This document shows, piece by piece, positions 22,901-34,906 of a DNA stretch of 64,000 nt (position 1 is the first letter of the stretch; the number at the start of each line of letters is the position of its first letter). The notes under the pieces are model-generated. The model saw only the letters and a program-made list of their open reading frames with translations. It was not told the DNA's origin and ran no database searches. Location: NCBI GenBank assembly GCA_024220505.1, contig JAKZZE010000003.1:1922001-1986000 (forward strand), given 5' to 3'. This stretch comes from Rhizopus arrhizus. Lineage: Eukaryota > Mucoromycota > Mucoromycetes > Mucorales > Rhizopodaceae. Position numbers and translations under genes: made by a program.

Positions 22901-23540
22901 TTATCTTGTGTGTGTTGAAATTGTCGCGCTATAAAAATAAGGGTAAAGAAGAATTAACGAGACCGAGCAATAGTTCTAAAGTCGAATACTTTTATTAAAG
23001 AAAGATTTCAAGGCTATTTATATTATTTTAAACAGGACCTGAAATTGTATTACAAAAGATAGTTTGGACCAATATGATTTGACATGTATAAGAAAAATAT
23101 TATAAAATGATGTTAATAATCAACTGTTGAGATGAAAGTGAAACTTGGCTGTTTAGGGCAGTGATAATTATCATGATCTATTCTTATTCAAACTTATTTG
23201 TAAAGATTTATTCCAGAATAATAAGGTTGCATCTTATTGACATGTCAAAATATGATACTGTCTCTGATCTTCAATGAAAATTAATTGTCCAGAATCACCG
23301 AACACTTTCAACGTTCCTATGAATACACTATTTTGTATGCATGCTAATAAATGAGCAGCAGTGATAAAGACAAGAAAAATACATTTTTGTTTTGGTTGCG
23401 CTCCATTTGAAGCTGTTTTCTATGATTGATAGCCTTGGTGCGGAAAGCAACACTCTTGTACACCCAGAGTCATTGACAAAGCCATCTCGAAAATCTCCTC
23501 TATTAGTCCAGATCTATCTGTCAAAAAAAAGTTTTACGAA
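22901..23540. other. AT-rich spacer within the relic region
   Basis: No gene or repeat I can support. Probably part of a decayed mobile element or neutral filler between the two relics. Confidence 0.4.
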
Positions 23541-24590
23541 ATGGATACAAACATGAATATCTGCGTCCACTATTCCATTACTTACCTCATTCAGTTTCAA
23601 TCACTCTTGACTTCACCGTCGTACCACAGGCTCCTTGAGACTCAAAGATCTGTAGAACTGTCTGGTAAACTGTGCAGTCTTTTGACCAATGACTGGCAAC
23701 TACACCCTCATATGAAATACGTGGCTAGTCTATTATTGACTGGATCCACTCTTCAACACCCTGTCCAACGCAATGGAAGTCTATGGTAGAACAAAAATGG
23801 TCGACACTCATCAGGACTTCTATGGTTCCAAAAAGAAAAGCACCATTCTAACCTCCTTGCCATTGTTTTTCCAATGAAATATCCCAATGTATGGCCTACC
23901 GTCCTCAGTAGTAATGACGGACTCAAACTGGTACTTGGTATGCTCTCTTTCAATCCGCCCTTGGCTTCATCGATTCGCTTGGACCAATTTGAACCACCCA
24001 AGGTAGGGACAACAACAACCAACTTTGCCTTGAATTGCATCGAAAACTCGTTGGCAATCAGACTTGTCTTTATCAAAAATCTGTCGATAAGGTCTTGGAA
24101 TTAGCCAAAAACGAAGAAACTATCTCCATCATCAGTAACCGCTTTGTGAATCAACTTCGGCGGCTCAATACCAAATTCGACTGTCCCTTCACGTATTACT
24201 TTTTCCGTACGTCAGGTCTCATCACACAGTCCCACCAATCCCACCCTTATTCAATCTTTACTTTGGCCGATTTCGGTAAAGTACAAAATACTGCTGTTCT
24301 TTTTTTAACATTGTCACCAACATACTCAAACATGGCGAAAATGATCTATTGACAAAACCAATTGTTGATGACTGTGTGTAAGCTAACACTGGAAAATCAA
24401 AGGACATCCTGGTAGAAATCTTGGCCTTGTTCGCAAATGATCGTTGTATCCCTATCCTCAAGAATGGTGCTTTAAGTCAATTGTTAGGAAAACCCTCTAC
24501 ATTTATGCACCTCCACATAGTCATTACTAACAAATCTGTCGAAGGCACCATCCTACAGACTTTTGGATATCTCAATTAGTATTCTCTTCC
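23541..24590 (+). pseudogene. Decayed unrecognised ORF series
   Basis: Consecutive plus-strand frames look coding and overlap in order. They are 23541-23789 (SPSYHRLLETQRSVELSGKL, LHPHMKYVASLL), 23874-24070 (NDGLKLVLGMLSFNPPLASS, FEPPKVGTTTTNFALN), 24035-24352 (QTCLYQKSVDKVLELAKNEE, RLNTKFDCPFTYYF), and a last part to about 24580 (ILVEILALFANDRCIPILK, LGKPSTFMHLHIVITNKSVE). The frame changes at least four times without plausible introns, so I read it as one broken gene of roughly 330-350 codons. I do not recognise the protein. Its place between a gag-like relic and a transposase relic suggests it belonged to a mobile element or multicopy family. Confidence 0.4.
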
Positions 24591-24989
24591 CCTTTTCTTC
24601 TTTTTTTTTTTGCCTTTGATCATTCCCAGACCTTACCACATTAACTTTGATTTTTATCCCTTTTGTTTTACCCGAGTTTTTCTTTTCTTGCTTTGATTGT
24701 ATCCATTTCTCCTTTATTCTTGTTAGTTTCTGATTAAATGCGCTATCACTAAGGCTATTTTTCTATTTTTTTTTTTGAATTGGGGTGTAACAGAGCGAAG
24801 CAAATCACAAAAGGATGCACTGTTTCTGGAAAATGTCTTGTTTCAGCTAACCTTCCCCGATCTAATTTCTTCAGCTGTACTCAAAAACAGTCAAACACTC
24901 AGATCGATAGGCAGGTATTGATTGTATTAATTAGAAATTAAACCTTGTATCCTATTTGCATTTTTCTACTTATCATTTCTTCAGAAAAG

Positions 24990-25445
24990 CCGGGCATCAA
25001 CCTATTAAAATTTAGCTTCCTGACATTGACATGAAGGCTTTATACCTTTTCTTTACAAAGATATTTGCCCAAGCATTTATGAGAATGCTAAGAGAAACCT
25101 CTGAAGCCGCACAACTTTAAGCTATTAGAAGCCTCGCTATTTCTTGTCATCAGTGTATCCTTTTCCAGGAACTTGTTATGCTCTATTTTACCCTTAACAA
25201 CTGACCAGAACTATTCGATTGGTTTAAGCTTAGAAGAATATGAATGCAAATAAGCACAGTGATAGCCTCAGGATGCTATACACTTGGCTATATCTTCAGA
25301 AATATAGATAGGAGTATTATCTATGACTAGATAGTGACTCTTCATGTGCAGATACTAATCCATTTCATCCATTATGGCCTTCAGAAAGCTAATATAATAT
25401 CTTGTTACCGTTCCTTTGTTCATACACACGATGTCATCACTTTGC

Positions 25446-25488
<43 letters not shown>

Positions 25489-26200
25489 ATTGGCGGTTGC
25501 GGAGGTCTCACGATGCATTTGTTCAAGCCTGAAGCAGAAATCGCACCCAAGCTCATAGTTGTCTGTGCTCGTACCTTGAGCACTTTGACCACTACAGATG
25601 AGCCCTTCTTTGACCAGGTCATACTACGTTTCATGTTAACATGAAAGGCAGATTCATCTAGAAAGATGCAGTTTTTTGTAAAATCCATATCGGTTTATTT
25701 TCACATTTGTGGATCCAATCCGGGCGCTTATTGATCTTTTCGTCGCTATTCCTGTCTTGAGGCTGAAACTGAGCTTTTTTAAAAGACAGATTGTGATGGT
25801 TTCGTATAAAGTCATGCGCAGTACTCTTGGACGCCTTGAGTCCTGTGAAAACCTACCTCAGTTGTTCCATCACCTGTTCTAAGGCAGCTGACGGGTTCTC
25901 ATCAATGCAATCAAGAATAGGCTTTTTACGCCGCTCATCGAGAAGACAGGGTCGATCAGTCTTCCGATATTTCTCAAAGATACTCTCAGGATCACTCTCA
26001 TACTCTTTCTCTCACCTTTGTGTTGTACGAACGTGGATTTCTAGCTGTTTGCAGCTACAAAGGCATCCTGACACTTCTCAAACGATAGCTTGAAGAATCT
26101 CACTTTATCCTAATCCGTTTATAGCGTATAATTATGTTTAATCGACGCCTCTCTCATTGTAACCTCGGTTTCAGAATTTGTGCTATTTTCTAGCTGCATG
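24990..26200 (-). pseudogene. Broken Tc1-type DDE transposase, second family
   Basis: On the minus strand from about 26200 down to 24990 the fragments follow a DDE transposase. They are an N-terminal part (ESDPESIFEKYRK and CIDENPSAALEQVMEQL, 26040-25860), KASKSTAHDFIRNHHNLSF and DRNSDEKINKRPDWI (25840-25700), the first Asp in CIFLDESAFHVNMKR (about 25660), LGAISASGL, the second Asp in HYLVIDNTPIY (about 25335), and the third acidic residue in KLKPIE followed by a stop and FWSVVKGKIEHNKF (about 25200). The three catalytic residues are all still readable. It is interrupted by frameshifts, at least four in-frame stops and a roughly 40-base poly-A (minus strand) at 25450-25487 where a loop should be. 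I could not find convincing terminal inverted repeats, so element limits are unknown. Confidence 0.82.
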
Positions 26201-26740
26201 GTTTCTGCCTTATTGTATCTTTCTTGACATAATTTAGATATATTCTGTATATAAGAGCTCAATTTTTCAAAACGATACTGCTCCTCATCAACAATATAAT
26301 AAGTTCGAATCTATTATAATCATCTACAACAATTTACTTTCCATCTTCGCACAATATTGAATGTTGATTACAATAAAGGTTTCGGTGGTGAAAGAAGAAA
26401 ATCTGAAACGAACAATCCGGGTGTACTTTATATATTCCAAAAAGACGCTAAGGCTTGTGCGACAATACATACTGAAAATGCAACATTCGATAGGCCACTA
26501 TGGCGACATTCACTCCTTGACAAGTGCGACATTGATCCCTACCTGGTGCGATTTCACTTTCTGGAAACATTGTATACTTTTGTTTCCTATGTGTAACTTG
26601 TAAAGGTCACGCATGACTTTTTACAACAGCCAATGAAATTAGCTTATTAATATGTCCCCTTTATTTTATTAAATAAAAAAGCTATTTTTTTTTCCCTTTT
26701 TCTCTCTTTCTCTCTTTTTTCTTTTTTTCTTTTTCTTCTT
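26201..26740. other. Spacer between transposon relic and CCCH gene
   Basis: The left part (to about 26620) is probably mobile-element flank. Two overlapping 80-codon plus-strand ORFs at 26357-26603 have no recognisable motif. The right part is a promoter-like pyrimidine tract (26680-26738) leading to the start at 26741. Confidence 0.4.
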
Positions 26741-27952
26741 ATGTCAGATCCTAATTTATCTAATAACAGTGATTATAATCTGGGATTATATTCAAAGAGC
26801 TCACCTTCTCAACCATTTCAATTCAAAAGATCGCGTACACAGTCTATTCCTATAAATAATAACCTTTTATCAGAAAATATTTATGCTTCTTCTCCACAAA
26901 AGATGACAAATAACAATATGAATAATAATAATAATAACAGTAAGATTAATAGTTATTGTAAAAAAAAAATATTAATTATTCGTTATTTAGAATCAAACTT
27001 ATCTCATGTTCCTTGCAAGTTTTTCAAACAAGGAACATGTACAGCCGGAGCCAATTGTACATTTTCCCACAGCTCAGACCTCTCTTCAGAGAGTGCAGTT
27101 TGTAAATATTTTGTAAAAGGAAATTGTAAATTTGGCACAAAATGTGCTTTATTACATACTATGTCACCTTATGGTACAAGTGCTGGTACAATTGGTATTA
27201 AAACTACAAATAATAATAGTAACACACCACCCAATGTATCCTTTACTGGAAGACGTTCTACTGCAGAACAATTAATGGATCCCTTTGCTTCTTCTGCACC
27301 TGCTGTATCTTTGTTTGGTCAATATGAATCATCATTGCTATGGCGAAACTCAAGTCCGAGAACAAATATGTCTTCAACTGATTTCATTGGTTTACACTCT
27401 TCTCCGCGTGAATCCATTGATCATCATCACCATCTCTTTGGCAGTAGTAGCAGTAGTAACAATAGGCCTTATCTACCAACAACAACAGCAAGGAACAACA
27501 GCCATAGTTATTTCTCAAATAACTTTAGTACAAGTATACCTGAACATAATCAACGATCGTTTATAAATAATGATCATGGATACGATTTAAATGATGCTAT
27601 GCTACCTTCTTCTCTAAATGATCTATTCACACCAACAGAATTACAGGCTAGGAGGTTAAGAGAACAAGAACATTCAACGGGTAATGATTGGATGATAGAT
27701 AACCAACAACAGCAGTGGAGAGTACCATTCTTAACAAGGTCAAGCAATGAATTTTATGAGGATAACAAAAGTACAATGACAGCAGCTATTAATATTCCTG
27801 GAGGAAATAATAATCATGAAGCCAATATACTAAGTAGTGCTTATTTACAACAAGATGATATTATTCCTCAACAACAAGACGATGAAGTTCAATTCTTTAT
27901 GGAAGATGATGAAGTTATACCAAATAATCACAAGATATCTGGACATGACTAG
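26741..27952 (+). CDS. Tandem CCCH zinc-finger RNA-binding protein (Lee1-like)
   Basis: Two adjacent CCCH fingers with C-X7-C-X5-C-X3-H spacing: CKFFKQGTCTAGANCTFSH and CKYFVKGNCKFGTKCALLH (about residues 93-140 of the unspliced frame). They are followed by a long Asn/Ser/Gln-rich region with no other domain. The reading frame is open throughout. A GTAAGA...TTTAG interval at 26940-26990 (51 bases, in frame, Lys-rich if read) looks like a real intron, so the spliced product would be 386 residues rather than 403. Proteins of this kind in fungi resemble yeast Lee1, of unclear function; CCCH pairs usually bind AU-rich or poly-A RNA. The start is the first ATG after a 50-base pyrimidine tract. Confidence 0.8.
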   Translation: MSDPNLSNNSDYNLGLYSKSSPSQPFQFKRSRTQSIPINNNLLSENIYASSPQKMTNNNMNNNNNNSKINSYCKKKILIIRYLESNLSHVPCKFFKQGTCTAGANCTFSHSSDLSSESAVCKYFVKGNCKFGTKCALLHTMSPYGTSAGTIGIKTTNNNSNTPPNVSFTGRRSTAEQLMDPFASSAPAVSLFGQYESSLLWRNSSPRTNMSSTDFIGLHSSPRESIDHHHHLFGSSSSSNNRPYLPTTTARNNSHSYFSNNFSTSIPEHNQRSFINNDHGYDLNDAMLPSSLNDLFTPTELQARRLREQEHSTGNDWMIDNQQQQWRVPFLTRSSNEFYEDNKSTMTAAINIPGGNNNHEANILSSAYLQQDDIIPQQQDDEVQFFMEDDEVIPNNHKISGHD

Positions 27953-28355
27953 TCCTTATTCTCCGTCTTAGAAATCATAAAGAAAACTATCTCTTTCCCT
28001 CTCTCTCTCTTTTCTGTATAAAAATAAGCAAAACAAAACAAAAAAAAAACATTTTATTTCCTTTTTAAAAAAATTTGTTGAATAGATTATTATTTTATAA
28101 TTAAAAGCTTTCTTTTGAATAATAAAAAAAAAAGTTACAATAATCATGTCATATGATATTTATACCTTGTACTCATCCAAGAGAAGTTTGATCTTTTGCT
28201 ATTGTAGTCTCACCATACTATAGATGATCCTCTTCAAATTTATTTAGTTCAACTCTTTTAAGTTGCCTCATCAATAAATTCATTTATCTTTATCCTTTGC
28301 TTTACTGCTTCTTTTTCTGAATGAAACAAGTCACTGTGACTAACCACCCCTTCTC

Positions 28356-28390
<35 letters not shown>

Positions 28391-28408
28391 CTCTTTTATT
28401 CTTTAACT
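27953..28408. other. Spacer with poly-T before bL28m
   Basis: No gene. It includes the 3' flank of the CCCH gene and a roughly 28-base T run (about 28360-28387) ending 21 bases before the start at 28409, resembling the T-rich leaders of neighbouring genes. Confidence 0.55.
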
Positions 28409-28845
28409 ATGTTATCTGCAGAACCAGCCTATGCTCTTGCTAGAGCAACATTTAAACGTGCCCAACGTGGTTTATTTGGAGGAAAGCACATTCAATTTGG
28501 CAACAATGTAAAATTTCAATTTGAATAATCTATATTCATTTATTAATTAATTGTATTCTGCAGAATCCTTTTTCTAAAAAGAAGACAAGACGTAATTGGT
28601 TACCTAATGTTCAAAACAAAAACTTGTATTCAGAAACACTCTCAAAATTTATCGAAGTTAAAGTGACAACGTCTGTATTACGCACCATTGACAAAAAGGG
28701 TGGATTAGACAAATATTTGTTGGAAACAAAAGATAAAAATTTATTTAGTGAGAAAGCATTGGAATTGAAGACAAAAATCCGTAATCAGCAAAAATTACAG
28801 GCTAAACAGACAGCAACCAAAGAGCCATTAGCTGTGGTTGCTTAG
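28409..28845 (+). CDS. Mitochondrial ribosomal protein bL28m (Mrpl24-like), 126 aa
   Basis: Two predicted exons, 28409-28507 and 28564-28845, with a 56-base GT-AG intron; 126 residues. The N-terminal part RATFKRAQRGLFGGKHIQFGN and, after the junction, PFSKKKTRRNWLPNVQNK match the conserved core of bacterial/organellar L28 (KRTKRRWLPN type). Next come SKFIEVKVTTSVLRTIDKKG and GLDKYLL, the second conserved block. A basic, hydroxylated N-terminus is consistent with mitochondrial import. It would sit in the mitochondrial large subunit. The first exon alone is too short to stand out, and the second has no own ATG at its true start. Confidence 0.87.
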
Positions 28846-30370
28846 GATTTTTTTTTTCGACTTGTTTTAATAAAATAGATCGGTTATTAGTAGACTTGTT
28901 ATTATTTCAGAGATGATCTTGTCATTTAAAAAAAGAGATGTTGGCAATAAGAATTAACAAGCAGCTATCATGTCATTGCCAAACTATAAGTCCAACAGCA
29001 AGATATGCCTAAGGAATATGAGTAAGGAAATGATGAAAAAATGCAAAGGATTGGTGAGTTCATTACATGTGGTTTGATATACCCTGGTTATTCTTTTAAT
29101 TTGATAATAATCAAGACAACATTAAACATATTTGGTGAAGAGATGATGTAAGACTAATTCAATTCGATGAAATGTATGCTTGAAACAAAAGTAATTTTTG
29201 AATTCAGGAGAAAAGTATCTCGAGAAATACAGGGTCAAGAAGAAGTATCGCTTCTCTAATAAACAACTCAACCATTAAACATTTTTGAAACTTTCAAGTG
29301 ATTGCTGTGTTGAAAGCAATACGGTTTAATCTAAAGAACGATTGCAAATGTTCTTCTATAACTTTTTATCAAAAATATCAGGTTTTCGCATTAAAAATAA
29401 AAGCTACATCTTTTTGAACCATCTGAAAGCTTTGGACAGTTTAAGATTACAAGCATCATACTATCTTCATAAGGAATAGTAAATCAGATTCTAAGTTGTC
29501 GCTTTCACGAAATATACAAGATTCAAAAATTATCTAAATGACTGAAGAAAAATATTTTTGGCTACTTGTTATTTTTGGGTTACTTTCTTTTGAGCAATTA
29601 TTCCATAAAGAAAATTGAGACTGAAGTACATCAAGAAAAAGGTCTGATATTGTAAAGCTATATTCTTAAAGTATCTAAGAAATTGGCTAATTGACAGGTT
29701 TCAAAAGAAATAGCGCTACAAATGTACTTGTATACTACAGCTACAGACACATACATGAATAATAATAAAAAAAACCACTCTTATACAATACTTATAATTA
29801 CAAGAAAACATACTTAGTGTGCTTATTAATAACAACTATAAAATCTTAGACTAGAGACCATCATATATTTCCTGTCAATTAAATTAAGACACAGTAAGCC
29901 TTATTTCATATGCAAACATGATTATCTTTTTGTCGTTATAATGATATTGATATCACCTTATTTGTGACAATTACTTTCTCTTGAACGCTATAGATCTAAT
30001 CAATATCTTGAAATAATCATCTTGGGATTATACATTACATAATCTCAAAACTCCTGAAGGATAATGATACAGATCAACACCATACGAGAGAAACCGGAGT
30101 TTCAATCAAACCTTTTACACAAGAGCTTCAGCATGTTTTCTTCTTTCGTCACAGTCAATGAATAGATCAGCTTAATAGCAAAATAGCCTGTCAATAATCT
30201 GTGGAATAGATTTGATAAAAGTCTTGCAAGTAGCTTTTCTCATTTTGCATGGTTCCATTTTTTACCAATCGGGAAATCAAACTTTTTATCACGCCACAAC
30301 AGTTTGAAGCAATAAAAATAAGTTCATTGTTCTCCAACTGTTATCTTTTCTGCTTCATTTTTAATTCATC
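28846..30370. other. 1.5-kb AT-rich spacer
   Basis: No ORF, repeat or RNA gene I can support. It is uniformly AT-rich, with many stops in all frames. The last 100 bases should hold the hem13 promoter. Confidence 0.5.
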
Positions 30371-31447
30371 ATGGTATCCCCAGTTTCATCCAAGTATTCC
30401 ATCTACCAAACCGATAGCAAAATAGTAAATACAAAACAATAACTCAGTGGTGCATCATTTAACGCTTTATTTATTGTGTAGAGAGCAGAGGGCATCATCA
30501 AAGAGAATGCACCAATGCGTTTAAGGATGGAAGCATTTGTAAAAGATCTTCAAAAGAAAATTTGCGAGGGTATTGAAGAAGTGGATGGTAAAGGTAAATT
30601 TGTTTGCTCGACTTGGGAACGCCCTGAATTTGGTGGAGAAGGCCTGACATACGTTCTGTCGGATGGCGATGTGATGGAAAAAGCTGGAGTTGCTGTCTCG
30701 GTAATCTACTCTGAGTTGACACCTGAAGCTGTACGTCAAATGCGTGAAGATCGTGGCAAGGATATTGATGCAGAAGGCGTTGTTCCATTTTTTGTCACTG
30801 GTATTTCGCTTGTCATGCACGCTAAAAACCCTAATGCACCCACAGTTCATCTCAACTACCGTTACTTTGAAGTGATGAACTCTGATGGTACACCCAAGCT
30901 TTGGTGGTTCGGAGGAGGTGCTGACTTAACACCCGTATACTTGTATGAAGAAGACGCAATTCATTTCCACAAGATATATAAAGAAGGCTGTGACCTGTTT
31001 GATAAAAGTTATTATCCAAAAATGAAAAAAGCCTGCGACAGATACTTTTTAAATATCCATCGTGGTGAATGCCGTGGTATTGGAGGTGTATTCTTTGATG
31101 ATTTCAATTCTAAACCAGCAGAAGAAATATTTTCTTTTGCCAAGGAGCTCGGCTATCGTTTCTTGCCCTCTTATGTCCCTATCCTGAAGAAACGCAAAGA
31201 TATGCCGTTTGACGATGAAATGGTGCGTTGGCAACAGATTCGCCGTGGCCGTTATGTCGAATTCAATTTGCTTTGGGATCGTGGCACAAAATTCGGACTA
31301 TCCTCTCCTTGTTCCCGTGTTGAATCTATTCTGATGACTCTTCCTCTTACCGCTCGCTGGGAATACATGCATGAACCTGAACCTGAATCTAAAGAAGCTG
31401 AGCTCCTCAAAGTACTCAAAAATCCTAGGGATTGGGTTCCTTTATAA
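30371..31447 (+). CDS. hem13: Coproporphyrinogen III oxidase (aerobic), 339 aa
   Basis: Two predicted exons, 30371-30424 and 30482-31447; the 57-base intron falls after residue 18. Family blocks are present in order: MRLRMEAFVKDLQKKICEGI, FGGEGLTYVLSDGDVMEKAG, YFEVMNSDGTPKLWWFGGGA, DLTPVYLYEEDAIHFH, the signature-type CDRYFLNIHRGECRGIGG with FFDDFN, RRGRYVEFNLLWDRGTKFG, and a C-terminal YMHEPEPESKEAELL. Length is typical. The enzyme uses O2 to decarboxylate coproporphyrinogen III to protoporphyrinogen IX in haem synthesis. Nothing suggests an N-terminal mitochondrial presequence, so a cytosolic form as in yeast is likely. It is convergent with the Dss1-like gene (163 bases between stops). Confidence 0.96.
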
Positions 31448-31609
31448 GCAAAAAACCATTTGTTAAAAAAAAAAAAAAACCAATATTTGATCATTTATTG
31501 CAATGTTTGTACAGAAAACAAGACAAAAAGTTACATCCATTTTTACTATAATACATTTATAAAGCTGACTTCATATTTTAATTAACCTCCTACTGTTTTA
31601 TCTATTTCT

Positions 31610-34410
31610 TTATTCTATCATTTCTAATGTAATCCTTCCCTTCAACTGCTCTATGCTTGATATACGCACTTTGATGATTTCTCCCGTCTCAACATTTCTC
31701 TTTAGTTTCTCTATACGTGCACGTATACCTAAATCCAGTAATGTTCCAGTAGCTACCTCCATCACGCCGCCCAGTTCAGTTTGGGCAATTTTGCTTGGTA
31801 AACTAACAATGCAGTTCCACTCCATATCGCGCAAGAAGCTATCGGCACTCATTCTGTGAAGTAAATTGACTACCCAGAACTGAGTAGACTGCTTTTGTAA
31901 AGCAGCCAATCGCTTTCCACGCGTTTCCAATTCTGGAATCATCATGTCGAGATGTTCTTTGCTAAAGGGTGCTTTTTCATTCAGCAGGCGTGCTTTCAAT
32001 TGCCAGTGGACTAGAACATCAGTAAAACGTCTTAAAGGAGAGGTAGCCTTTGTATAACCATCCTCGATGCCCATCGTCACATGAGGCTGATCTGGTGTTG
32101 TACTTAGTAAAGCAGGAGGAAGAATCTGTACAAACTTGACCATGTCTTGATATTTCACCCAGCCTGTTTCAGGGTCTCGTGCTGCAAACAGTTCTTCTCT
32201 CAAGGAAAGCTCTTCTGGAGACGCATTGGGATTCCAGTTCTGGCTACGGAATAATATATTTACGTTATTTTCCTTTGCAAATAAACTTGCGACTCGACCA
32301 CCGATGATCATTGTCTCTGCAACCATTTGACGCGCAGGAGAGAATTGGAATTTGTCTAGGCTGACGCGCAAGGGAGGTAAACTGGATACATACTCTGGCT
32401 TTGTAAAGTGAAGTCGAGGTAAATCTAAGGGTTCCAAAAGCCCAATGGATGGTGAGGGTTGGCCGAAAAAGAGAGCGCCATTACGAGTACGTGCCGATAG
32501 ATGCTTGTTGGCTAAATCAAATATATCCAAAAGGTCGTTTTCATAGTGTGCCGAAACAGTTGACTTTTGCTTGCTACTTTTCTGGACTTTGGTGGTAAAT
32601 GCAGCATCAGATGGATGAGAAAATGTTTTTGAGGAGCTGAACAAAGGATCATGCACCATGGTCACTTTTTTAAGGAGGATCTCATCCAGGTCATCATAAT
32701 ATATCTTGTTTATATTTTTTACTAAACTTGGGCGAACTTTATAGTCTAGCAAATTACCTTGGCTGTCGATTTTGGTACTAAATGACATTGCGTACTGAGA
32801 GCCTTTTGCATTCTTTTGAGCTGTTGATCCCAAACTGAACTTTTGAGATGACAAGGCTTCAGGCAACATTGGAAAATGACGTTCTGGTAAATAAAGCGTT
32901 TGTACCTTTTGTTGTATCAGTTGAGAAAGCTCATGCGTAGGTGAGATATAAGTTGTAGGATCTGCGATATGAACATGCAACCAGGCAGCATTTTCTTCTG
33001 GAATTCTCTCAATAGAGACACCATCGTCAATCTCCTTGGCTGAAGGATCATCAATTGTATAAACAGGTAATTCGCCAAAGTCATGTCGGATCGAATCGCA
33101 AGGATCATCCTTTTTGAGCCCTTTGTCATTTCCAGATAAAAACGCGGTCGCATACTGATGCATCTTTTTATCATTTTCCTTTGCACGATCCGTCCAAAAG
33201 AATTCTTCAGCTACAGCGCCATCTTGAAGCAGGTAAACGTTATCCCACGGTTTAAACATACCGATCTCTTTAAGAAAACGGATGGCCAAAGGTTTATCGA
33301 AGAATAAATTATCATAGTACTTTAAAGCTTTTAATATGGTCGGGACAAACACTTCATAAGGAGAGGCAGTGATCACTCGAGGTGAGCGTATCCAGTTGGT
33401 AATAAAGTCAATAAACCTTTTGTCTGTCGCAGTTGGTTTGACGTATTGGGGTACCATGTCCAGGGCTGATTGGGAAAAAGTACCTAAAACTGGATCCGCA
33501 TGTGCATTGTAAAATTCCAAAAGTGATTTAGCACGAGATAAGAAATCAGAGTAGCTTTTGTCCCTTGTTCGAATGGAAGTAATGATCTGTGAAATCAAAT
33601 CGCTGTCTTCTTTAGATCGCAATTTCCACTCTTCTGAACCTATTTTACTGGTTGCTGGTGTGAAATGAACATTGTCGGATGCAAGGTGAAGAAAAGTAAC
33701 ATGACGCTGAAGAGATGTTGTGTCTGCAGATCCAAACACAAATGAAGTCAAATTATCCAACGATATAATATCAGATCCTGGTTGACAGAAATGCTCATAA
33801 AGACTTTCCAACTTTTCATGAGCTAAAGCCTTGTTCAGTCTCAAAGAGCCCTGATATTGATAAATGGCTCGACTGTATTCTTTTGGGACATTTTGAAGAA
33901 GACCTTGTGAGTCAATGTTGTTGAGATCAAGTCTTTCAGAGCATATTTGTGATACCTCTGGTAAAGTATGAAAGGAAGGAACAATAAATGCTACAGAATC
34001 ACTTCTCGCTGTATATCTCTTTCCATTTCTCAATAAAATAGTTAATTGCTGCAGATTACCACTTGATCGTTTTTGTCCAATGACCATACCACTATATTGT
34101 CCATTACTACAAAAAAAATATTATGAATCAAGTAGATCAGAACTGAAGTCCATTTTTTTTAGTAATACCTGAACACTTCGACATAATCACCTACATTAAT
34201 GTCAGGTATTTGAATAATATTTTTTGAAATGATAGCAGCAGGATCTAACACGTTCAGTTCTGGAGTATCAAGCTCAATAATGTCTTTTGCTTGAAACTGT
34301 ACGATTGGTGGAACCACCTTTGCAGAATGCTTTTGTCTATAAATTAAACAAGAGACTTGGGAACATTTTACAGAATGTCGTAGAGCTCGACGAGCCAGTA
34401 GCCTAAACAT
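31610..34410 (-). CDS. dss1: Dss1-like mitochondrial RNase II (RNB-domain exoribonuclease), 912 aa
   Basis: Two predicted minus-strand exons, 34410-34169 and 34106-31610, joined in frame (62-base intron). The N-terminus MFRLLARRALRHSVKC is basic and hydroxylated, as in mitochondrial presequences. An OB-like start (NVGDYVEVF) follows. The RNB catalytic core includes DDPSAKEIDDGVS (metal-binding aspartates), WLHVHIADPTTYI, LYLPERHFPMLP, and TSPLRRFTDVLVHWQ near the end. A C-terminal S1-like segment ends ISSIEQLKGRITLEM. The family is that of yeast Dss1 and Neurospora CYT-4, the exoribonuclease of the mitochondrial degradosome that works with the Suv3 helicase. Length is close to Dss1 (969). Which mitochondrial RNAs it processes cannot be read from sequence. 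Confidence 0.9.
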
Positions 34411-34596
34411 ATTTTAAACGGAAAAGTCTAAAAAATTTAAAAGCAACAAAAGGTTGAATAGGCTGTAATTCAAAAAGAGCCACAGCTGTAAAGTCACGCA
34501 TCCTCTCTCCTTATAGATACTGTCATTTTTTATAAAATAAATCTTTAAAAAGATACAAATGAAATATGTTTCAAAGATGTACAAAGCGTTTGTATT

Positions 34597-34906
34597 TTAT
34601 TCGGATTTTATAAGAGATTTGCCTTGAGTAGTGACTTCTCCATCCGGTTCAACAGATTGAATATGAGGACTACGTAAAGACATGGCGCTCACAGATTCAT
34701 CGGGAACTTCGATAGAAAAACCCTTGATAGCCGAGTTATATCTGTGAACAATTTTGGCACCGGCAGCTTCAGCAGCCAAGATTTGCTGCTCTATAATATC
34801 ATGAGGAGTGTCGTCCTTGAAAGTAACAATCAAATTAGTAGCTTTTTTGAATCATGTTAGTATAATACCTGCTGTTTGCTCATTATTGTTAATACTTACA
34901 TGGCAT
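34597..34906 (-). CDS. Proteinase inhibitor I9 (Pbi2-like), 83 aa
   Basis: Two predicted minus-strand exons: a 7-base first exon (34906-34900) and 34841-34597, giving a protein that begins MPSTNLIVTFKDDTP. The fold of the inhibitor I9/subtilisin propeptide family is seen in IVTFKDDTP, AGAKIVHRYNSAIKGFSIEV and HIQSVEPDGEVTTQ. In yeast, Pbi2 (75 aa) inhibits vacuolar proteinase B and helps vacuole fusion. There is no subtilisin domain attached and no signal peptide, so this is the free cytosolic inhibitor type. The very short first exon makes the true start easy to miss; an internal Met (34833) would drop the first beta strand. Confidence 0.88.

Noticed and set aside
26357..26603. Two overlapping 80-codon ORFs
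   Set aside because: No motif and two frames equally open next to a transposon relic; most likely chance.
24780..26640. Possible TIRs of the second Tc1-type element (TTTCTGGAAA-containing stretches near 24830 and 26565)
   Set aside because: They are in direct rather than inverted orientation and the similarity is too short to define ends.
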